Assembly: GCF_932526225.1 (NCBI RefSeq)
Contig: NC_064045.1
Span: 14,252,442 to 14,316,441 of the forward strand
DNA: 64,000 bases
From: Nematostella vectensis
Taxonomy: Eukaryota; Cnidaria; Anthozoa; Actiniaria; Edwardsiidae
Reading direction: 5' to 3'
The position numbers were made by a program, and so were the translations under genes. Position 1 is the stretch's first letter. Every line of letters begins with the position of its first letter. Positions 44,301 to 47,898 of this stretch are shown here, piece by piece. The notes under the pieces are model-generated. The model saw only the letters and a program-made list of their open reading frames with translations, was not told where the DNA came from and searched no databases.

Positions 44301-46170
44301 TACGTATTATTGCCTTGTTACAAATAGACTGGTTATTAGGTATCTGTACGGAACGCAGCGATCCGGGAATGGATAAGACAAATAAGCTCTCAGATTGTTC
44401 AGACAGTTCAGAGGTTAAGAGTATTTGTGTCATCGATTATTCAGTTCGCAAACAGTTTAGCTCGACAAGTGGAGGCAGATCTCTAGACCGTGGACATAAA
44501 CAAGTTTTGGATAAAAATATCAAAGACTTATAACAAGTTGTATTTCTCAATGTGTTTCTTAATGTATTGAAATAGATATCGATTTTTATGGGATAATAGT
44601 TTGCCAAACGAGACCACACACGCAGTACTCGAATTTTATCTCGTTAAAAAAATCAGTCTTTACTAAACCTATAGAATGTACAATGCTGCTCTTTGGCAAA
44701 GAAGATATGAAGATATCGAGCTCGAGGCAAAAGCTATACGGCGAAAACAGCTAAGGACACTCTTGTTTTAAGACTTTGTTATTATGCACCGATAAAAAGA
44801 AATTCCCAATACATTAGTTTGTACATTTTAAAAACCCACCCCTCCCATATGAGATTTTGGATGAAATGCGCTGGAATGTGGACCTGCTGAAGCAAGTTTC
44901 GAATATGATACAAACAAAATATGAAACCATTTACACGACGTGACAGCAAATGCACTGTGGCAACAAGGGAATTAATCAGCGGTCATCACTTTGCATCGGC
45001 AGTCAAACGGAAAAATATTCACAGTTAAATTGAGTACATGAATCCTAGCACGCAGCGCACAAAATGCAGTCTACTGGCGCATGTATATTATTTCACTCAT
45101 AAGTTTTCTTTAGTTTACTTCGCAGCTGAATGCTCTAATGTTCCTAATTGGAAACCGTGCATGGCCCGTGATATCGTATAAAACAAACGTTTTAGAGATT
45201 ACAAATGATTAAGATAATAATCTGCTGACTCTAAATTTGTCTTACTTTACATATGTATGGGGTATTTGCATAAAAAAAAATAATTCCTCACAAACGGCAT
45301 GCGATGCAGCCTAACCGGTAATTAGGACGAGTTTGACTAGTGGGAAAAAAAAAACAAAAACAAAAAAACATCACGTTAGGCTTATCTGTGATATCAAATA
45401 AGTTTGAAGACAAATTAACAATTTTTTTTTATAATAAATTTTCTTGTTGTTGAGCAAAACAAAGACATACCGGTTTTTCCGCCATGAGCATAGATTTTTC
45501 CACGAAACGCCCCTTGCTTGAACGACACGGAGATCCGACCACCGCTACCACCTCCACCGCGGCCACTACCTCCAAGCCCCCCTACAGCTTCCATCCTCCC
45601 TCCGCCATCAATCTCATGACAGCTAACATTCATTCCACCGCCGCTTCCCCCTCCGCCATCGCCGCTTCCCCTCTGACCCGTAACCCTTATCACACCTTCA
45701 TGAACCAGCTTTCCCGCTTGCACTATTAACAGCCCTCCACCCTTACCACTACCGCCTCCTCCCCCCTTGCTCCCCGGTAGCCCTACATTGAATGGATCAC
45801 CGTAGGGGACAGCTTGGGCGGAAGTAAGGGCTGCAGTGCCGGTCCCTCCTCTGCCTCCGTAGCTACCACCCGAGCCGGAAGTAGCTCCCGCTCCGAGGTC
45901 CGACCCTTCAAGATTATAGCCTACATCAAGCTCCCCTTTCGCCTGGATCTCCAAAGTTTGCGTCACTTGAAGTTTGTGTCGGCTCTTGCCTGCGCTAGTC
46001 TCGAAATAAACCCTACTGTTGATTACCAAGGACAAGTAAGTGTGGTCACCAGGAGTGAATTTGCAGGGTGCGATGATAGTCGTCGTGCTGTCAGTGCTGC
46101 ACAAATCCAAGGACTGACAGTGAGGCAAAGCCACGAATACAAGCCAAGCACTGATCCAGACCGATAACAT
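2099..46170 (-). CDS. Giant secreted multi-module glycine-rich protein with an inserted F5/8C domain (42 exons, 3' end outside the window)
   Basis: Forty-two exons join with correct phase into 5,421 residues, ending at the left edge without a stop. The N-terminus is a signal peptide. The rest is a chain of about eleven modules of roughly 400-450 residues. Module parts in order: a beta-rich part (EGGGLV..., ENITIDDGG); G1, glycine-rich (GAGHGGSGGRG, then YGDLYEP and FGSSGG); G2 (GGGSGGSIW, then GGGGAGGRIAVYF); GPGT (GGPGTVFLYH, HRTLLIDN); GDRTG (FEELQIYGGAHLA, MIGDRTG.HIG); LGL (DLPFSVHVY.GGYLGLAP). Exons 2-4 are an F5/8 type C domain; exons 28-29 and 36-37 hold cysteine-containing jelly-roll-like segments. 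NxT/S sequons are frequent. [17 protein letters not shown] repeats are known to me from uncharacterised glycine-rich proteins of plants and protists. Extracellular location is inferred from the signal peptide, the F5/8C domain and the sequons; function is unknown. Confidence 0.9.
2353..2875. other. Intron 41 with a fragment of a dispersed GGGGCGTG element
   Basis: Intron of the giant gene. 2580-2665 (gccccccataca..., aaaatgaccagaaggggcgtg) matches a segment at 33995-34040 (aaaatgaccagtaggggcgtg) and belongs to a dispersed C/G-tract repeat. No gene seen. Confidence 0.5.
2876..3111 (-). CDS. Giant gene exon 41: pre-GDRTG segment
   Basis: Encodes TLYINALGRVPRDPRTN, SARVWLTLDERELGAN and LEEIHLYGGAQLAFIKP. 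Joined to exon 42 it gives SIIIGRMEGDRSGKLHLG, the expected module order. Acceptor TTGACAG, donor TTG|GTAAGA. Confidence 0.82.
3539..4254 (-). CDS. Giant gene exon 40: G1, G2 and GPGT
   Basis: Encodes GSSGAGHGGHGGQGNG, VSYGNYRIPNNTGSTGGSEV, SGGGSGGSILIYTSRIHGDG, GGGGGAGRIALYYRENHFLG and GGPGTIFLDDVPG. Acceptor TTTTCAG, donor CCG|GTAAGG. Confidence 0.88.
4548..4815. repeat. 21-bp splice-donor array interrupted by a TIR element
   Basis: Four to five copies of actacagtgatacctacccg (20 of 21 bp) at 4548-4640. One further copy at 4797-4814 overlaps the exon 39 donor. On the minus strand each unit reads CCGG|GTAGGTATCACTG. The gap is filled by the insertion at 4641-4798. Confidence 0.85.
4641..4798. 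mobile_element. Short TIR element inserted in the donor array
   Basis: About 160 bp bounded by the inverted ends aggggcggatctag and ctagatccggctct, with G-tracts inside. It splits the 21-bp array, so it is younger than the array. Non-coding, MITE-like. Confidence 0.6.
4814..4928 (-). CDS. Giant gene exon 39: short beta-rich exon
   Basis: Encodes FSLDHVTVQTNGFLSVERED and FRGKTFDIRGGGR. Acceptor CCATTAG, donor CGG|GTAGGT. The donor region is the founder of a 21-bp array (4548-4640 plus 4800-4814), split by a TIR insertion. Confidence 0.72.
5217..5521 (-). CDS. Giant gene exon 38: beta-rich segment
   Basis: Encodes LYIGGGGSLGLSGDNLRLHA, LTLRQSQNVTMTSSHE and LILKGRMRSL-type strands (VDLVLKGRMRSLQNLTVG). 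The acceptor TGTAAAG has a poor pyrimidine tract and donor AAG|GTTTGC is weak; phase agrees on both sides. Confidence 0.66.
6042..6212 (-). CDS. Giant gene exon 37: end of second jelly-roll-like segment
   Basis: Encodes VTISLRKQSTFSSLAQVRIF then FIGEDPTSSRQPSYRVQAPA, parallel to the exon 29 ending (LRALSTYAGLGEIEIFIEG). Acceptor GCTATTAG, donor GAG|GTAACG. Confidence 0.76.
6454..7484 (-). CDS. Giant gene exon 36: G1, G2 and second jelly-roll-like segment
   Basis: Encodes [73 protein letters not shown] and SGGAGTVFIENRKN. Then a segment like that of exon 28 follows: YGSLAHLFQTTSDFYHTED, FPLFLDYLLVYPSCS. Donor AAG|GTAAGT. Confidence 0.86.
7485..7934. other. Intron 35, nothing recognised
   Basis: Intronic DNA between exons 36 and 35. 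No repeat array, RNA gene or coding segment recognised. Confidence 0.5.
7935..8230 (-). CDS. Giant gene exon 35: beta-rich segment
   Basis: Encodes EVYMEINGTLHHSVDYTID, RLLLWSAGRSLNEEQGHFRF and LIVNGGGGLDANNLNIMAQN. Acceptor AACGTAG, donor GCAG|GTAAAT. Confidence 0.8.
8436..8708 (-). CDS. Giant gene exon 34: GDRTG segment
   Basis: Encodes YIGGVTWLNDLTNYTLDDF, RLVGDRTGVFHVGRYQSVG and DLYFPINTLVYNNGDLQVP. Phase 2 at both ends. Donor CAG|GTATGT. Confidence 0.82.
8709..9305. other. Intron 33 with a short direct repeat
   Basis: Contains two copies of a ~57-bp direct repeat (9195-9295; core tttaaacccataacgactat) about 15 bp from the exon 33 donor. The repeat does not include the donor itself. No gene seen. 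Confidence 0.6.
9306..9834 (-). CDS. Giant gene exon 33: G2 and GAGGT segment
   Basis: Encodes MLYYGDYRTSSTSPSG, AGGGSGGSIWINCQDMSGYG, GGGGAGGRVALYHTFMMNF and AGAGGTVYLERRNGS. Acceptor ATTTCAG, donor CAAG|GTGTGT. Confidence 0.85.
10210..10522 (-). CDS. Giant gene exon 32: G1
   Basis: Encodes IYGGGHFKSNNRLTIATS, LAVYSGGRLSHNHAGYI, GASGAGHAGTGGQGYG and FYGSVYAPKDYGSAGG. Acceptor AACTTAG, donor TATG|GTATGT. Confidence 0.84.
10640..12590. repeat. 43-bp minisatellite in intron 31
   Basis: About 45 copies of a 42-44 bp unit with core ctgataaggcaaacttttt and a C-rich half (ctcacccaaccccctccccc). Variant units alternate (gtcccccc/ctcccc; gataagg/gatcagg/gattagg). The block around the rare variant cgccaaaccccgtc recurs at 11461 and 12112, a 651-bp higher-order period of about 15 units. 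Confidence 0.96.
12638..12850. mobile_element. Diverged copy of the CCTATTTCAAAT repeat family
   Basis: Shares cctattta.at.aaggttgca, cgtaacccgc and ctataagttacccatgaa with the elements at 47899-48095 and 57289-58291. A degenerate copy within intron 31. Confidence 0.55.
12946..13137 (-). CDS. Giant gene exon 31: beta-rich segment
   Basis: Encodes ISGIRDLFVFDGGSFYADS and VTSLHVQDQGTFELFSSHKR. It lies between two introns made almost entirely of minisatellites. Acceptor is a plain AG (CCCTAG); donor ACG|GTGAGG. Phase 0/0 agrees with both neighbours. Confidence 0.75.
13255..15540. repeat. 44-bp minisatellite in intron 30
   Basis: About 52 copies of a 44-bp unit, core ggcccgactggtgccgatgt then gtgtatagctagtgttccgtc. 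It starts about 20 bp inside the intron after exon 30. The unit is not a multiple of three, so the 102-residue plus-strand frame here (14967-15275) is a by-product. Confidence 0.97.
15563..15890 (-). CDS. Giant gene exon 30: GDKTG segment
   Basis: Encodes YIYRQFQSARTWIEPSAST, FDEIHLYGNAELAVHPGPN, RVYGDKTGFLHVGYRQSF and FGLRVYENGSVALP. Acceptor CTCTAG, donor AAA|GTACGT. A 44-bp array starts about 20 bp inside the following intron. Confidence 0.84.
15891..16467. other. Unique part of intron 29
   Basis: AT-rich intronic DNA between exon 30 and the 42-bp array; nothing else recognised. Confidence 0.5.
16468..17825. repeat. 42-bp array containing the exon 29 end and its donor
   Basis: About 32 copies of a 42-bp unit with core gaactctcccctctatgaat followed by atcccatagttacctttcat. 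On the minus strand each unit reads GATATTCATAGAGGGGAGAG...CATGAAAG|GTAACT, that is, the last ~33 bases of exon 29 plus the 5' splice site. The first copy is the real exon end. Confidence 0.96.
17795..17997 (-). CDS. Giant gene exon 29: end of jelly-roll-like segment
   Basis: Encodes VTSNYVLLRNGCIQGSYVDL, ASFTFSLRALSTYAGLGEI and EIFIEGRVRHE. The last ~33 bases and the donor AAAG|GTAACT are the founding copy of a 42-bp array of about 32 units (16470-17825). Reading past the donor meets TAA at once. Confidence 0.82.
18001..18285. other. Intron 28 with degenerate GCGTGACT repeats
   Basis: Between 18105 and 18280 short GCGTGA/ACGTGACT motifs recur irregularly. No gene. Confidence 0.5.
18286..18942 (-). 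CDS. Giant gene exon 28: G2, GPGT and start of jelly-roll-like segment
   Basis: Encodes ANGGGSGGSILIYTQAL, SGGGSGGRIAAYYYN and GASGTVYLKHAGNGHSILKV. Then a cysteine-containing segment (VTSSCGLAPCSICYSCYMF, ALAHLFDQTYWTDGCHFF, VISLPKVEFVNHVRVYP) resembles a galactose-binding jelly roll. The domain call is inference. Confidence 0.84.
19280..19942 (-). CDS. Giant gene exon 27: LGL, beta-rich and G1
   Basis: Encodes HVYRGGYLGLAPISEINQV, LVEGGAKIDTFNMRLAAVN, LTVDDGGLIDASDGGY, SGAGHGGTGGRGACDSS and PYGNLYLPTDFGSGGDG. Phase 0 at both ends. Confidence 0.88.
20027..21107. mobile_element. TA-flanked MITE carrying an internal 14-bp array (copy 1)
   Basis: Ends taccgtaaatgatct and agatcatttacggta form inverted repeats with TA target duplications at 20027-20028 and 21106-21107. 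The 20040-20400 part matches 51330-51670 over most of its length (agcttacaag, tgcttaatgtcaagaaa-like, taataaacgcctcctatctattgaac). Tc1/mariner-type TA insertion is inferred. It lies in intron 26. Confidence 0.85.
20394..21045. repeat. Nearly perfect 14-bp tandem array inside the MITE
   Basis: About 46 copies of accatctattgaac with almost no variation. The sister MITE at 51304-51735 has a single tctattgaac at the same place, so the array expanded from one copy within this element. Confidence 0.96.
21171..21397 (-). CDS. Giant gene exon 26: GDRTG segment
   Basis: Encodes GCRAWVLPESGRHQFASS, FEELQISGGAHFAIQTEP and MIGDRTGFVHIGNNQ. It reads across the donor CAG|GTAAAC into exon 27 (VLDLHRHFLDIPF), exactly as in exon 24. 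Confidence 0.88.
21682..22036 (-). CDS. Giant gene exon 25: G2 and GPGT
   Basis: Encodes DGEVSANGAAAKDAPSGGG, GGSGGSIWMHCYTVKGTG, GGGAGGRIAVYFTVNNTF and AGGPGTAFIYHMMHTHRTLI. Acceptor CACTCCAG, donor ATTG|GTAAGA. Confidence 0.88.
22037..22660. other. Intron 24, nothing recognised
   Basis: AT-rich intronic DNA; no repeat array or coding segment recognised. Confidence 0.5.
22661..25004 (-). CDS. Giant gene exon 24: 2.3-kb exon spanning nearly two modules
   Basis: The best preserved part: two consecutive copies of GPGT (GGPGTVFLYHVFHDHRTLLI), GDRTG (MIGDRTGMVHIGHQQ), LGL (DLPFSVNVYSGG.CGLAP), beta-rich (EGGGLVRASRLTFVTENITI) and G1 (GAGHGGSGGRG), with one complete G2 (GGGSGGSIWMYCKTIKGYG). The two halves are close paralogues, so intron loss or recent duplication could explain the size. 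Several NxT/S sequons are present. Confidence 0.93.
25148..25418 (-). CDS. Giant gene exon 23: G2
   Basis: Encodes GNGGGRLFLNVTFLLEIDG, QGGGGSGGSIWVHCNIIKG and GGAGAGGRVAVYFRKNETF. Acceptor CTTCCAG, donor CAG|GTAAGT. Confidence 0.88.
25419..25804. other. Intron 22, nothing recognised
   Basis: AT-rich intron between exons 23 and 22, without a recognisable feature. Confidence 0.5.
25805..26192 (-). CDS. Giant gene exon 22: beta-rich and G1
   Basis: Encodes LHIEGGGLVRGSDLRILARN, ISINDAGSLSLDGAGY, GSGGGHGGTGGRGRN and LAYGNLYEPTEFGSSGGG. Acceptor TATCTAG, donor CCAG|GTAATG. Confidence 0.88.
26284..26641. other. Intron 21, possible diverged relative of the accgtaaat MITE
   Basis: Begins aaacaccgtaaatgctcgtt and has GGGCGC-type segments typical of the MITE family, but I cannot find a matching right end. 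Only weakly supported. Confidence 0.35.
26642..26788 (-). CDS. Giant gene exon 21: LGL tail
   Basis: Encodes VHGVGIHVDGVLSYVRNITL and LLSLNEDSRTGNELREND. Its acceptor and first ~38 exon bases are tandemly duplicated three more times upstream (26789-27030). Confidence 0.83.
26786..27030. repeat. 76-bp tandem duplication of the exon 21 acceptor
   Basis: Four copies (one functional, three upstream) spaced 76 bp. Each contains, on the minus strand, CTTTTTCCTAG followed by GTACATGGAGTTGGTATCCA, i.e. the acceptor and the first ~38 exon bases. Each extra copy then reads GTCGTATGTAAAT, which also resembles a donor. Confidence 0.9.
27244..27564 (-). CDS. Giant gene exon 20: GDRSG and LGL segments
   Basis: Encodes GRAWLLPSSGDHALAG, FEEVQIYGGAHLAVLTQP, MIGDRSGTVHIGYNQTMDL and DLPFNVRVYRGGFLGLAPV. 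A well preserved module part with phase 0 at both ends. Confidence 0.88.
27824..28043 (-). CDS. Giant gene exon 19: G2 end and GPGT
   Basis: Encodes NSGGGAGGRVAMYFMSNRT and SGGPGTVFFYHLVYMHRTLL. Acceptor TTTTTTACAG, donor GAG|GTATTC. Confidence 0.85.
28393..28752 (-). CDS. Giant gene exon 18: G1 and G2
   Basis: Encodes GSSGAGHGGNGGSG, GVAYGHVFEPAHFGCRGGG, GTISANGESGN and GGGSGGSIWITTSVVQGYG. Acceptor CTTATAG, donor ACAG|GTATGG. Confidence 0.86.
28753..29161. other. Intron 17, nothing recognised
   Basis: AT-rich intron, no recognisable feature. Confidence 0.5.
29162..29461 (-). CDS. Giant gene exon 17: LGL-like and beta-rich segment
   Basis: Encodes GFLGVDHVTVSRGCRVYLGL, then LRIGNVSVQGGGLLHMKSM and IEAGNLSVEDLGIIRGD. 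Acceptor TTTACCAG, donor ACAG|GTCAGT. Confidence 0.82.
29758..29940. repeat. 58-bp tandem repeat, three copies
   Basis: Three copies of a unit with core cacaacgcttttcttgatat then ggcgtcacagtagttac. In intron 16; no exon can be joined to it. Confidence 0.85.
29942..30410. repeat. 38-bp AT-rich minisatellite
   Basis: About 12 copies of a 38-bp unit, core tttttattaatattgtcgct then gtagtttttattgttgt, some copies shortened by about 6 bp. In intron 16 beside the 58-bp repeat. Confidence 0.93.
30650..30770. repeat. CCCCTCC low-complexity tract
   Basis: Pyrimidine-rich tract (ctcccctcccctctgctccc repeats) just downstream of exon 16 on the minus strand, i.e. a purine tract in the intron transcript. 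Confidence 0.8.
30782..30970 (-). CDS. Giant gene exon 16: GDRSG segment
   Basis: Encodes HSLHVNKFVGDRSGVLHVG and FEVNVFVHHKGHMHFPPTF. Two in-frame acceptors 9 nt apart (TTTGAAG at 30971 and ACACAG at 30962) are possible; I used the first. Donor CAG|GTGAGA. Confidence 0.75.
30985..31165. repeat. ~45-bp direct repeats upstream of the exon 16 acceptor
   Basis: Three clear copies and one degenerate copy of a unit with core gaggtctggatggaaagggt and ttcacgtgat. In intron 15. Confidence 0.75.
31548..32447. mobile_element. TIR element carrying a RecQ-like helicase remnant
   Basis: About 900 bp between inverted ends cctaccctggttccagagcc and the complementary ggctctgggaccagggtagg, with ctcgtgcgtttc/gaaacgcacgag continuing the repeat. 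A helicase-like remnant lies inside (31870-32100). In intron 15. Superfamily not assigned. Confidence 0.72.
31870..32100 (-). pseudogene. RecQ-like SF2 helicase fragment, frameshifted
   Basis: Two frames read SLYEFINKRRDVFSLLP and then GYGKSLISQLIPVVCSRLND, LVICLL. Together they match the start of a RecQ-type helicase: the '..F..GRDVF..LPTGYGKSL.FQ.LP' Walker A region. A one-base frameshift separates the halves. It is a fragment inside a TIR element, not a host gene. Confidence 0.6.
32476..32678 (-). CDS. Giant gene exon 15: post-GPGT segment
   Basis: Encodes VKNRTLILDNNNRQPQN, GKSWLLPIGGKYELEEV and VLHPNIT, matching the HRTLLIDN ... KAWLLPESG ... FEELQI order of the better preserved modules. 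Donor AAG|GTGAGA. Confidence 0.82.
32817..33079 (-). CDS. Giant gene exon 14: G2 segment
   Basis: Encodes SGSGGGSGGSIIIHTRALEG, GNGDGGGGGGGRMAIFWQD and GGAGTVYLE. Acceptor CCTTTAG, donor GAG|GTAAGA. Confidence 0.86.
33369..33587 (-). CDS. Giant gene exon 13: G1 segment
   Basis: Encodes GASGAGYGGRGGQG, GSPYGDYRSPQVFGSGGGG and GGLLRLDIETALVVE. The upstream intron (33600-33790) holds degenerate TTGGTCACGCAA repeats. Confidence 0.84.
33600..33795. repeat. Degenerate ~16-bp TTGGTCACGCAA repeats
   Basis: About ten irregular copies of ttggtcacgcaa / cttgtcacgcaa / atttggtcacataa, directly upstream of the exon 13 acceptor on the minus strand. Confidence 0.7.
34158..34411 (-). CDS. Giant gene exon 12: beta-rich segment
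   Basis: Encodes NLTFVGISVQKTGRLVFQS, INIEAGGRVEARSLRMHAES and VDPDGVLSLDGKGWLGG, the beta-rich part leading into G1. Acceptor GTCCACAG, donor GGAG|GTGAGA. Confidence 0.84.
34805..35210 (-). CDS. Giant gene exon 11: GDRTG-like and LGL-like segments
   Basis: Encodes GAVAYLNSPRDNFTFDFTHI, then IYGDDTGYIHVAPDTTLEM and FVYEGGTLVLPNGTV, a diverged GDRTG/LGL unit. Acceptor TTTTTACAG, donor CAAG|GTACAG. Confidence 0.84.
35591..35633 (-). CDS. Giant gene exon 10: 43-nt microexon
   Basis: Encodes VSQDFGNYEQFKETG between TTTACCAG and ACAG|GTAAGA. Paralogous to exon 7 and in the same place between a GPGT segment and a GDRTG-like segment. Confidence 0.72.
35755..35885. mobile_element. Short GGGGCGTGGC-type MITE
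   Basis: Ends agccagggcgtggcc and aatcctggctacgccgctg are inverted, with ggccccccacc/gggccccctcc inside. Similar C/G-tract pieces occur at 2590-2660, 34000-34080, 44000-44115 and 50998-51110. In intron 9. Confidence 0.55.
36185..36540. repeat. 63-bp array containing the exon 9 end and its donor
   Basis: Five to six copies of a ~63-bp unit, core ggcttcaatcctttgttgtc. On the minus strand each reads GTCAAGAACCTGAGG(/GTT)..., GGATTGAAGCCAATG|GTAAGAGG or a variant of it, i.e. the exon 9 end plus 5' splice site. Confidence 0.93.
36496..36792 (-). CDS. Giant gene exon 9: G2 and GPGT segments
   Basis: Encodes NAGGGSGGSLWAVAH, GGGGAGGRITVTYTRG, NGGPGIVYLEG and KNLRVDNKGLKPM. The donor ATG|GTAAGA and the last ~25 exon bases are the seed of a 63-bp tandem array continuing into the intron (36185-36540). 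Confidence 0.86.
36793..37325. other. Intron 8, nothing beyond a poly-G tract
   Basis: Contains a run of 14 G at 37070-37083; otherwise no feature recognised. Confidence 0.5.
37326..39163 (-). CDS. Giant gene exon 8: long beta-helix-like exon
   Basis: A 1,838-nt exon starting GGVAWLTSLKN. It contains a VTDDGTGYLYVSPYTRL element (GDRTG equivalent). Then follows a run of degenerate units of about 45-60 residues built around a '.I.G.L....L.I' pattern (LDIDGELRLL, LDIDGILRPA, VTIEGVMRIG, VLINGILQSG). It ends in a G1 segment (GASYGGRGGRGRG, PFGDIFTVGTWGSGGG). The repeats suggest a right-handed beta-helix; this is inference. Confidence 0.85.
39262..39301 (-). CDS. Giant gene exon 7: 40-nt microexon
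   Basis: Encodes VIITTDFESFKQTG. It is homologous in sequence and position to the 43-nt exon 10 (VSQDFGNYEQFKETG), which supports it as real. Donor ACTG|GTAAGA. Confidence 0.72.
39302..39883. other. Intron 6, nothing recognised
   Basis: AT-rich intron; no array or gene recognised. Confidence 0.5.
39884..39990 (-). CDS. Giant gene exon 6: resumption of module 1
   Basis: Encodes ETGGPGTVYISG and RVLRVDNQGRRPR, the GPGT part that in other modules directly follows G2. Acceptor TGTCACAG, donor AGG|GTACGT, phase 1 to 0. Confidence 0.8.
40089..40130 (-). CDS. Giant gene exon 5: 42-nt linker exon
   Basis: A 42-nt exon between TTATCCCTAG and ATG|GTGAGT encodes DVSSNPSCNYVQPN, leading from the F5/8C domain back into the interrupted glycine-rich module. 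Supported by phase agreement (1/1) and good splice sites. Confidence 0.65.
40480..41110. repeat. 42-bp minisatellite in intron 4
   Basis: About 15 copies of a 42-bp unit, core ctataacactttgtattggt then ggccacggtagcgcg. The unit is a multiple of three, so open frames exist on both strands (218 and 209 residues). They have no other coding evidence and lie within an intron. Confidence 0.95.
41188..41347 (-). CDS. Giant gene exon 4: end of F5/8 type C domain
   Basis: The acceptor at 41348 (ACTTTAG) is needed for frame; a nearer TTTGCAG would cause a stop. It encodes ERQIFAGNSDSNSIVKHEL then YARSIRFRPLTWRNNIAMRV, the typical F5/8C C-terminus (F.GN.D, ARYIR..P..W.N.I.MR). Donor AAAG|GTGGCC is weak. 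Confidence 0.85.
41498..41629 (-). CDS. Giant gene exon 3: middle of F5/8 type C domain
   Basis: Acceptor CACACAG, donor ACC|GTGAGT. It encodes VTDIATQGRYGGSEWVTSYY, the most recognisable stretch of an F5/8C (discoidin) domain (compare the V.GV.TQGR....WVTSY signature). Phase 0 on both sides. Confidence 0.88.
41630..43500. other. Intron 2, nothing recognised
   Basis: Includes a (TA)n run at 42718-42732. I see no exon, RNA gene or mobile element that I can support. Confidence 0.5.
43500..43660. repeat. Two-copy tandem duplication of the exon 2 end and donor
   Basis: About 100 bp apart, the minus strand reads AAGCAGCTCCAGTCAATATT...GAG|GTGAGTTTAC (functional) and AAGCAGTTCCAGCAATATCA...GAG|GTGAGTTTAC (second copy). 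Confidence 0.82.
43631..43785 (-). CDS. Giant gene exon 2: start of F5/8 type C domain
   Basis: Acceptor TTGCAG and donor GAG|GTGAGT. It encodes AREITVLSGSLSATSELY and GGWMPSTSSSSQYLE, the first strands of a discoidin domain. The exon end and donor are duplicated about 100 bp further into the intron (see 43500-43660). Confidence 0.82.
43786..45470. other. Intron 1 with a C/G-tract repeat
   Basis: 44000-44115 holds the dispersed ggggggcac...gtgccccc element. The 189-residue plus-strand frame at 43964-44533 begins in that repeat and is not credible. Nothing else recognised. Confidence 0.5.
45471..46170 (-). CDS. Giant gene exon 1: signal peptide and first glycine-rich module
   Basis: The ATG at 46170 opens a hydrophobic signal peptide (MLSVWISAWLVFVALPHCQS), followed by a short Cys-containing segment, G1 (GSYGGRGGTG, AVPYGDPFN) and G2 (GGGGSGGGMNVSC, GGGGSGGRISVSF). 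It ends in phase 1 at ACCG|GTATGT. No in-frame upstream extension looks better than this start. Confidence 0.88.
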
Positions 46171-46615
46171 CGCTGCGAGCTGCGGCCCTCGATTCTGCTG
46201 ACTCCAATAAATCCAGGACTACTTGTATTCACATGGCAGAAATATCACTGATGATTCAGCTGAGATCTGCACTCAAAATTATAGCAATTTCGGTTAACTT
46301 CTCGCTTTAGCTTTTATACTAAACGCGGACAAGACAAGATTGCGTCGAGGTTTCCAGATCCACCGAGGAATATATGTAACCCCTGCCAATTCTCAAGGAT
46401 TGAACAATATCGCTCTATCATTTGTCACGTTAGTCTGCATGATGACTAACTTGTTCTAACAGTGTGACATGACAGTCGATTGACAAAAGAACGTCGTCAA
46501 CCGGCTTTGCGACAAGCCCGCATGTAAGCATGGGTAAAAACCACTGAAGCGCCTAGCTGAATATATTACAGTACTTACCCGCTTATTAGAACCTAGGTTC
46601 TTATTCAAAGGGTAC

Positions 46616-47603
46616 TACAGTTGAAGCTCTCGTAAGCGACCACCTCGGGAACTGAAAATTGTGGTCGCTAACGGAGCTGGTCTCTTACGAGAGCTTGCTC
46701 TCATAAGCGACCACTGGGCGTCAAAAACTTGAACGATAGGTGTTGGTCGCTTACGGGAGCTTAACTTAAATGCTGGAATCGAAAAGTTATCGTGATAAAT
46801 AACAACGCTGTAATATTTTGGTTTATTGTTTGATTTTAAAACTAGGTATTTGACTCATCATGAGACTGAGTTGTTTTATTTAATAGCAATTAATTCTACA
46901 CAAAGTAGCTCGTTATGCTCCGTTTATATCGACGACTTAAGCTTTTCGTCATGAGAATATCTTCTTCGTCTACGACGATCGCATGGCGTCTTTTGTTAGC
47001 AGATTTCTAAAGCGTGCAACAAACAAGTGGTGGCTATTATAACTGGAAAAAGGATAAATCGTAGAGCTGGCAATGGACTAGAGATTCCTTGCATTTATAC
47101 ATTTTCTGGAGACAAAGAAATGTCAATCCCATGGTGGAAATTGAAGTTAAGAAAATTGTAATTATGAAATTCTTTAATGGTTGCCTACTGGTTGCCCACA
47201 AGGTTGCCTACTACGCTTTATATGTGATTTCAGCATGTATTGGATATGATGTTTATCAGGTGTTGACCGATGTTGTAAAGCCAAAAATCATTGTTGTCGC
47301 TTACAAGAGCTTAAAAATAAAAGAAAATCTCAGTTGGTGGTTTGAAATTGTGGTCGTTAACGGAGCTGGTCGCACCGATAAGTTGGTCGCTTAAGAGAGC
47401 TTAGAATTACAAAGTTTGTTTAACAATTCAATCGGTGATTCGTGATCGTGGTCGTTAACGGAGCTGGTCGCACCGATAAGTTGGTCACTTACGAGAGCTT
47501 AGAATTACAAAGTTTGTTTAACAATTCAATCGGTGATTTGTGATCGTGATCGTTATCGGAGCTGGTCGCTTACGAGAGCGACCCTCAGAGAGCTTCGACT
47601 GTA
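46616..47603. mobile_element. Nested 1-kb TIR element (TACAGT(T/C)GAAGCTCTC family)
   Basis: Ends tacagttgaagctctc and agagagcttcgactgta, with TA at both sides. Internal copies of tggtcgctaacggagctggt occur in both orientations and as ~95-bp direct repeats at 47341-47530. Non-coding, inserted between the arms of the composite element. Confidence 0.82.
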
Positions 47604-47898
47604 TTTAAAATTTTAGGCTTCTTAGGTTCTTATATAGGTTCTTAATTTTAATGAAAAGTTTTTATATGCTAATGGCTGGTAGAAGTGGTATTAATAAAAT
47701 GTCAATACCGACCTGGCCTTCGTAGAATATGTGGTCCTTAAGGAATTCATGTTTTAGTTCACTGCTTATGAATCACGATTTTCATCATTGCTTGGAGGTT
47801 CGTTTTTTAAATAAGAACCTTTTTCAAATTTTAGGCTGAATAGGTCTAGATTGTTATTTTTAGGCTAACAGGTTCTCTTAAAAATTATTGGCTAATTT

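Noticed and set aside
43964-44533. 189-residue plus-strand frame
   Set aside because: It begins in a dispersed G/C-tract repeat, has no recognisable domain and lies in intron 1.
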